A stretch of 64,000 nt of DNA from Caulobacterales bacterium (GTDB taxonomy: Bacteria > Pseudomonadota > Alphaproteobacteria > Caulobacterales > Aquidulcibacteraceae). How positions within the stretch are numbered: position 1 is the stretch's first letter; each line of letters begins with the position of its first letter. The stretch lies in the NCBI GenBank assembly GCA_017303355.1, contig JAFLCU010000009.1, positions 90,161 to 154,160 on the forward strand, in the 5' to 3' direction. Shown here one piece after another: positions 61,913-64,000 of the stretch. The translations under genes and the position numbers were made by a program. The notes beneath the pieces are model-generated. The model ran no database searches, was not told the DNA's origin, and saw nothing but the letters and a program-made list of their open reading frames with translations.

Positions 61913-64000
61913 TTAGCCGCCGCTGGCTTCGCCTGTGGCGCCGCATGCGGCGCACTTGCCCGATTGCTCGACCGTAAAGTGGCCGCACGCGCCGCAGGGC
62001 TCGCCCCGATAGCCGGTGGCGGCGGGGCGCTGGGCGGGCTCGCGCTTCTCTCGCGCGGGCTCGGCGACACGTGGGCGCAGCATCACCAGATTGTCCGGCG
62101 AGGCGCCGCGGGCGAAGCCGCGTGAGATGAGGCGGGCAGCGCTTTCGGCGTCTTGCGCGTGCTTGGAGAGCCCGTCGCCGCGCGCCTCGAACGGATCGAC
62201 CTGCGCGAGATCGGCGCGGCCCAGATAGGAGACGGCGAGTTCGCGGAAGATGTAGTCGAGGATCGAGGTGGCGTGGCGGATGGTGTCGTTGCCGCGCACC
62301 TCGCCAGCTGGCTCGAAGCGCGTGAACAGGAAAGCGTCGACATATTCCTCGAGCGGCACGCCATATTGCAGGCCGATCGAAATCGAGATGGCGAAATTGT
62401 TCATCAGCGAGCGGAAGGCGGCGCCTTCCTTGTGCAGATCGATGAAGATTTCGCCGAGTTCGCCGTCGTCATATTCGCCGGTGTGCAAATAGACTTTGTG
62501 GCCGCCGACTTGCGATTTCTGAATGTAGCCCTTGCGGCGCTCGGGCAGGCGGCGGCGGCCGTGCACCGCTGGCGTCTCGCCGGCTGAGCGCGCCGCGGGC
62601 GATGGCACGGCGATGGTTTGCATCGTCGCCGCCGTGGCTGCCGGTGGTGCGAGCGGCGGCGCTGCGTCTTCCTCGACCGGCGGCAGCACCAGCGTGATCG
62701 GCGGCGCGATGGCGCGGACGCTGACGAGCGCGACGCCGGCCTTGCGCGCGCGCTCCAGCAGAGTTTGCCGCTGTTCAGCGTTCGCTTCCGTGAGCGTGAT
62801 CTCAAGCGCGGTGCGCGCGTAGGGGCTGACGGCTTCGGCCATGGCGATGCGCGCTTCGGGCGCGATCAAGCGCTCGCTGTCGAAGATCGCGGCGTGCTGG
62901 GGCGCAAGGCCCGGCGCGCCGGCAAGATCGCCCGCGCCCATGCAGAAGGCCTCGGCCGCTGCGATTTCATCTTCGTTGAAGCCGAGGGTTTTGAGCAGGT
63001 CGCCGCGTTTGCCGGCCGCGACGTCCGGCGGCAGCTTCAGCACCTCTTCGCAAAGCTCCGGCCCGATCACCAGCGGATGCACAGCCGCGCGCAGATTGAA
63101 CGCGTCGGCGGCGGCTTCCTCGATGGCTTCGAGCGCGGGCTCGGTGAGGCCGAGCTTTTCAAGCCGCGCGAGGTTGACGCCGGGCGCGTTCTTCAGCGTG
63201 CGGTGGCCTTCGACGTGCAGCGTGAGTGCGGCGATCTCGTCGCCATTGTAGCCAAGCCTGGCCAGCCCCATGCGCGCATCGGCGCTGAGCACGCGGCCAA
63301 AGCCGCCGTCGTCGCGTGCGCCGAAACCGGCGACGCTGGCGGTCGGCGAGAGGCCAAGCGTGCTTGCGCCGAGCAAGCGTGCGTGAGCGGGGTCTTGCGC
63401 GAAGGCGATCGTCACCGATGCGCGCAGGCCGGCGTTTTTCGCGCCTGGCAGCGCGCGGTAGATGGCTTGAGCGCGTGTGGCGATCGGGCCTTTCAGCAAC
63501 GCAGCGGCGTCACGCGCGGCTTTCACGTGCGCTTCCTCGGCGGCCTTGGCGCGGCGCCAATCTGTGTAGGCGCTTTTCGCTTGCGCCAGGGCCGCGCTTT
63601 CCGAGATCGCCGCGGCGTGCGCGAGCGCGCTGACGGAGGCCGCAAGCGCGCGGCCTTCGGCGCTGTCATAGCCAAGGCCGGCCCGCAGCAGGAGCGCGGC
63701 CAAGCCTTCGAGGCGGATAAAGATTGGGCGACGCGGCGATGCGCCGTGCGCGCCATGTGCGGCGTCCAGCGTTTGCACGATGACGCGGATTGCGGCTTCG
63801 AAGGCGTCCTCGTCGAAGCCGCTTTCGGCGCTGTGGAATCGCTGCAGCGCGACGCCCGCGCCGATCGCGCTGGTCTCGTCCTCGCTGCTGATCGCGCCGG
63901 TCGGATCGATGGCGCCGGGCGCGAAAGCGGTGAGCGCGTGCGCGCCCGCTTCCGGCGCCGCGATCCGCACGCGCCGGCGTGCGGGGTTCGCGCCGGCGTC
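61913..64000 (-). CDS. nrdJ: B12-dependent (class II) ribonucleotide reductase, C-terminal part
   Basis: The last 695 codons of a leftward gene whose 5' end lies outside the window; the frame stays open past 64000, so the GTG at 63970 is not the start. The hallmark region [20 protein letters not shown] through [20 protein letters not shown] and [17 protein letters not shown] is typical of NrdJ. A C-terminal zinc ribbon [19 protein letters not shown] closes it. The middle (about 370 residues) is an Ala-rich helical insert with repeated [24 protein letters not shown] segments. It reduces ribonucleotides independently of oxygen. A linker stretch encodes a family B repeat. Confidence 0.94.
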   Translation of the reverse strand, partial: DAGANPARRRVRIAAPEAGAHALTAFAPGAIDPTGAISSEDETSAIGAGVALQRFHSAESGFDEDAFEAAIRVIVQTLDAAHGAHGASPRRPIFIRLEGLAALLLRAGLGYDSAEGRALAASVSALAHAAAISESAALAQAKSAYTDWRRAKAAEEAHVKAARDAAALLKGPIATRAQAIYRALPGAKNAGLRASVTIAFAQDPAHARLLGASTLGLSPTASVAGFGARDDGGFGRVLSADARMGLARLGYNGDEIAALTLHVEGHRTLKNAPGVNLARLEKLGLTEPALEAIEEAAADAFNLRAAVHPLVIGPELCEEVLKLPPDVAAGKRGDLLKTLGFNEDEIAAAEAFCMGAGDLAGAPGLAPQHAAIFDSERLIAPEARIAMAEAVSPYARTALEITLTEANAEQRQTLLERARKAGVALVSVRAIAPPITLVLPPVEEDAAPPLAPPAATAATMQTIAVPSPAARSAGETPAVHGRRRLPERRKGYIQKSQVGGHKVYLHTGEYDDGELGEIFIDLHKEGAAFRSLMNNFAISISIGLQYGVPLEEYVDAFLFTRFEPAGEVRGNDTIRHATSILDYIFRELAVSYLGRADLAQVDPFEARGDGLSKHAQDAESAARLISRGFARGASPDNLVMLRPRVAEPAREKREPAQRPAATGYRGEPCGACGHFTVEQSGKCAACGATGEASGG
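62565..62584. repeat. Palindromic GCCGGC repeat, copy 4 (family B), inside nrdJ
   Basis: ACCGCTGGCGTCTCGCCGGC; on the coding strand GCCGGCGAGACGCCAGCGGT, read in frame as AGETPAV in the linker [16 protein letters not shown]. One arm is degraded (GCTGGC for GCCGGC). It matches the intergenic copies and keeps the frame open. Confidence 0.55.

Overview
The window is GC-rich, almost fully coding DNA from an alphaproteobacterial chromosome. A Caulobacterales (Hyphomonadaceae-like) origin fits best. The support is a long FlaEY-like flagellar protein, a B12-dependent ribonucleotide reductase next to aspS, the murA-DUF2948-UPF0262-infA-maf-RNase-yacG string, the hda-ppk-ppx-rnd-aspS string, and a complete fixNOQP-fixGHIS locus with fixLJ and fixK. 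No prophage, insertion sequence, plasmid gene or CRISPR array was seen. This is mostly a core-gene window with a few variable patches.

Layout. 1-7190: a truncated TonB-dependent receptor runs leftward off the edge. Diverging from it is a nucleoside salvage operon: CNT permease, nucleoside hydrolase, ribokinase, an Fe(II)/2-oxoglutarate dioxygenase and thymidine kinase. 7191-7897 is noncoding. 7898-14513: thiolase, a PLP decarboxylase, a 44-residue membrane peptide, a CotH-like secreted protein, and a leftward trio (DUF4956 membrane protein, SdiA-regulated-like lipoprotein, metallophosphoesterase). 14579-26484: the microaerobic respiration block, with a FixK-like regulator, FixL, FixJ, a flavodoxin-fold reductase, a small membrane protein, a FixK/FNR box, ccoNOQP and ccoGHIS. 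FixL senses oxygen through a haem PAS domain, FixJ should activate the regulator, and that regulator should bind the box ahead of ccoN.

26589-35596: cysteine synthase, an M28 peptidase, a GST, a TSUP permease, the 1476-residue FlaEY-like protein and tRNA-Thr(GGU). 35682-37924: an M48 protease coupled to a DUF898 membrane protein. 37981-43780: envelope and translation housekeeping genes, without the hisD gene often found in this string. 43777-45526: purN and purM. 45614-57107: DUF2066, hda, ppk, ppx, DUF3297, an atypical class III cyclase with TolB-like and TPR parts, a very acidic TonB receptor and rnd. 57268-59867: a variable patch between rnd and aspS with two paralogous cysteine-bearing pentapeptide-repeat proteins, an unknown basic protein and two families of palindromic repeats. 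59868-64000: aspS and the C-terminal part of NrdJ, whose linker carries what looks like a copy of one of those repeats.

Most operons are tightly packed with ATGA start/stop overlaps. Three convergent gene pairs end on a shared CTAG. Much of the window is ordinary core genome. The most interesting items are the dioxygenase in the salvage operon, the modular FlaEY-like protein, the pentapeptide pair with a G10 tract upstream, and the repeat-derived segment in NrdJ.
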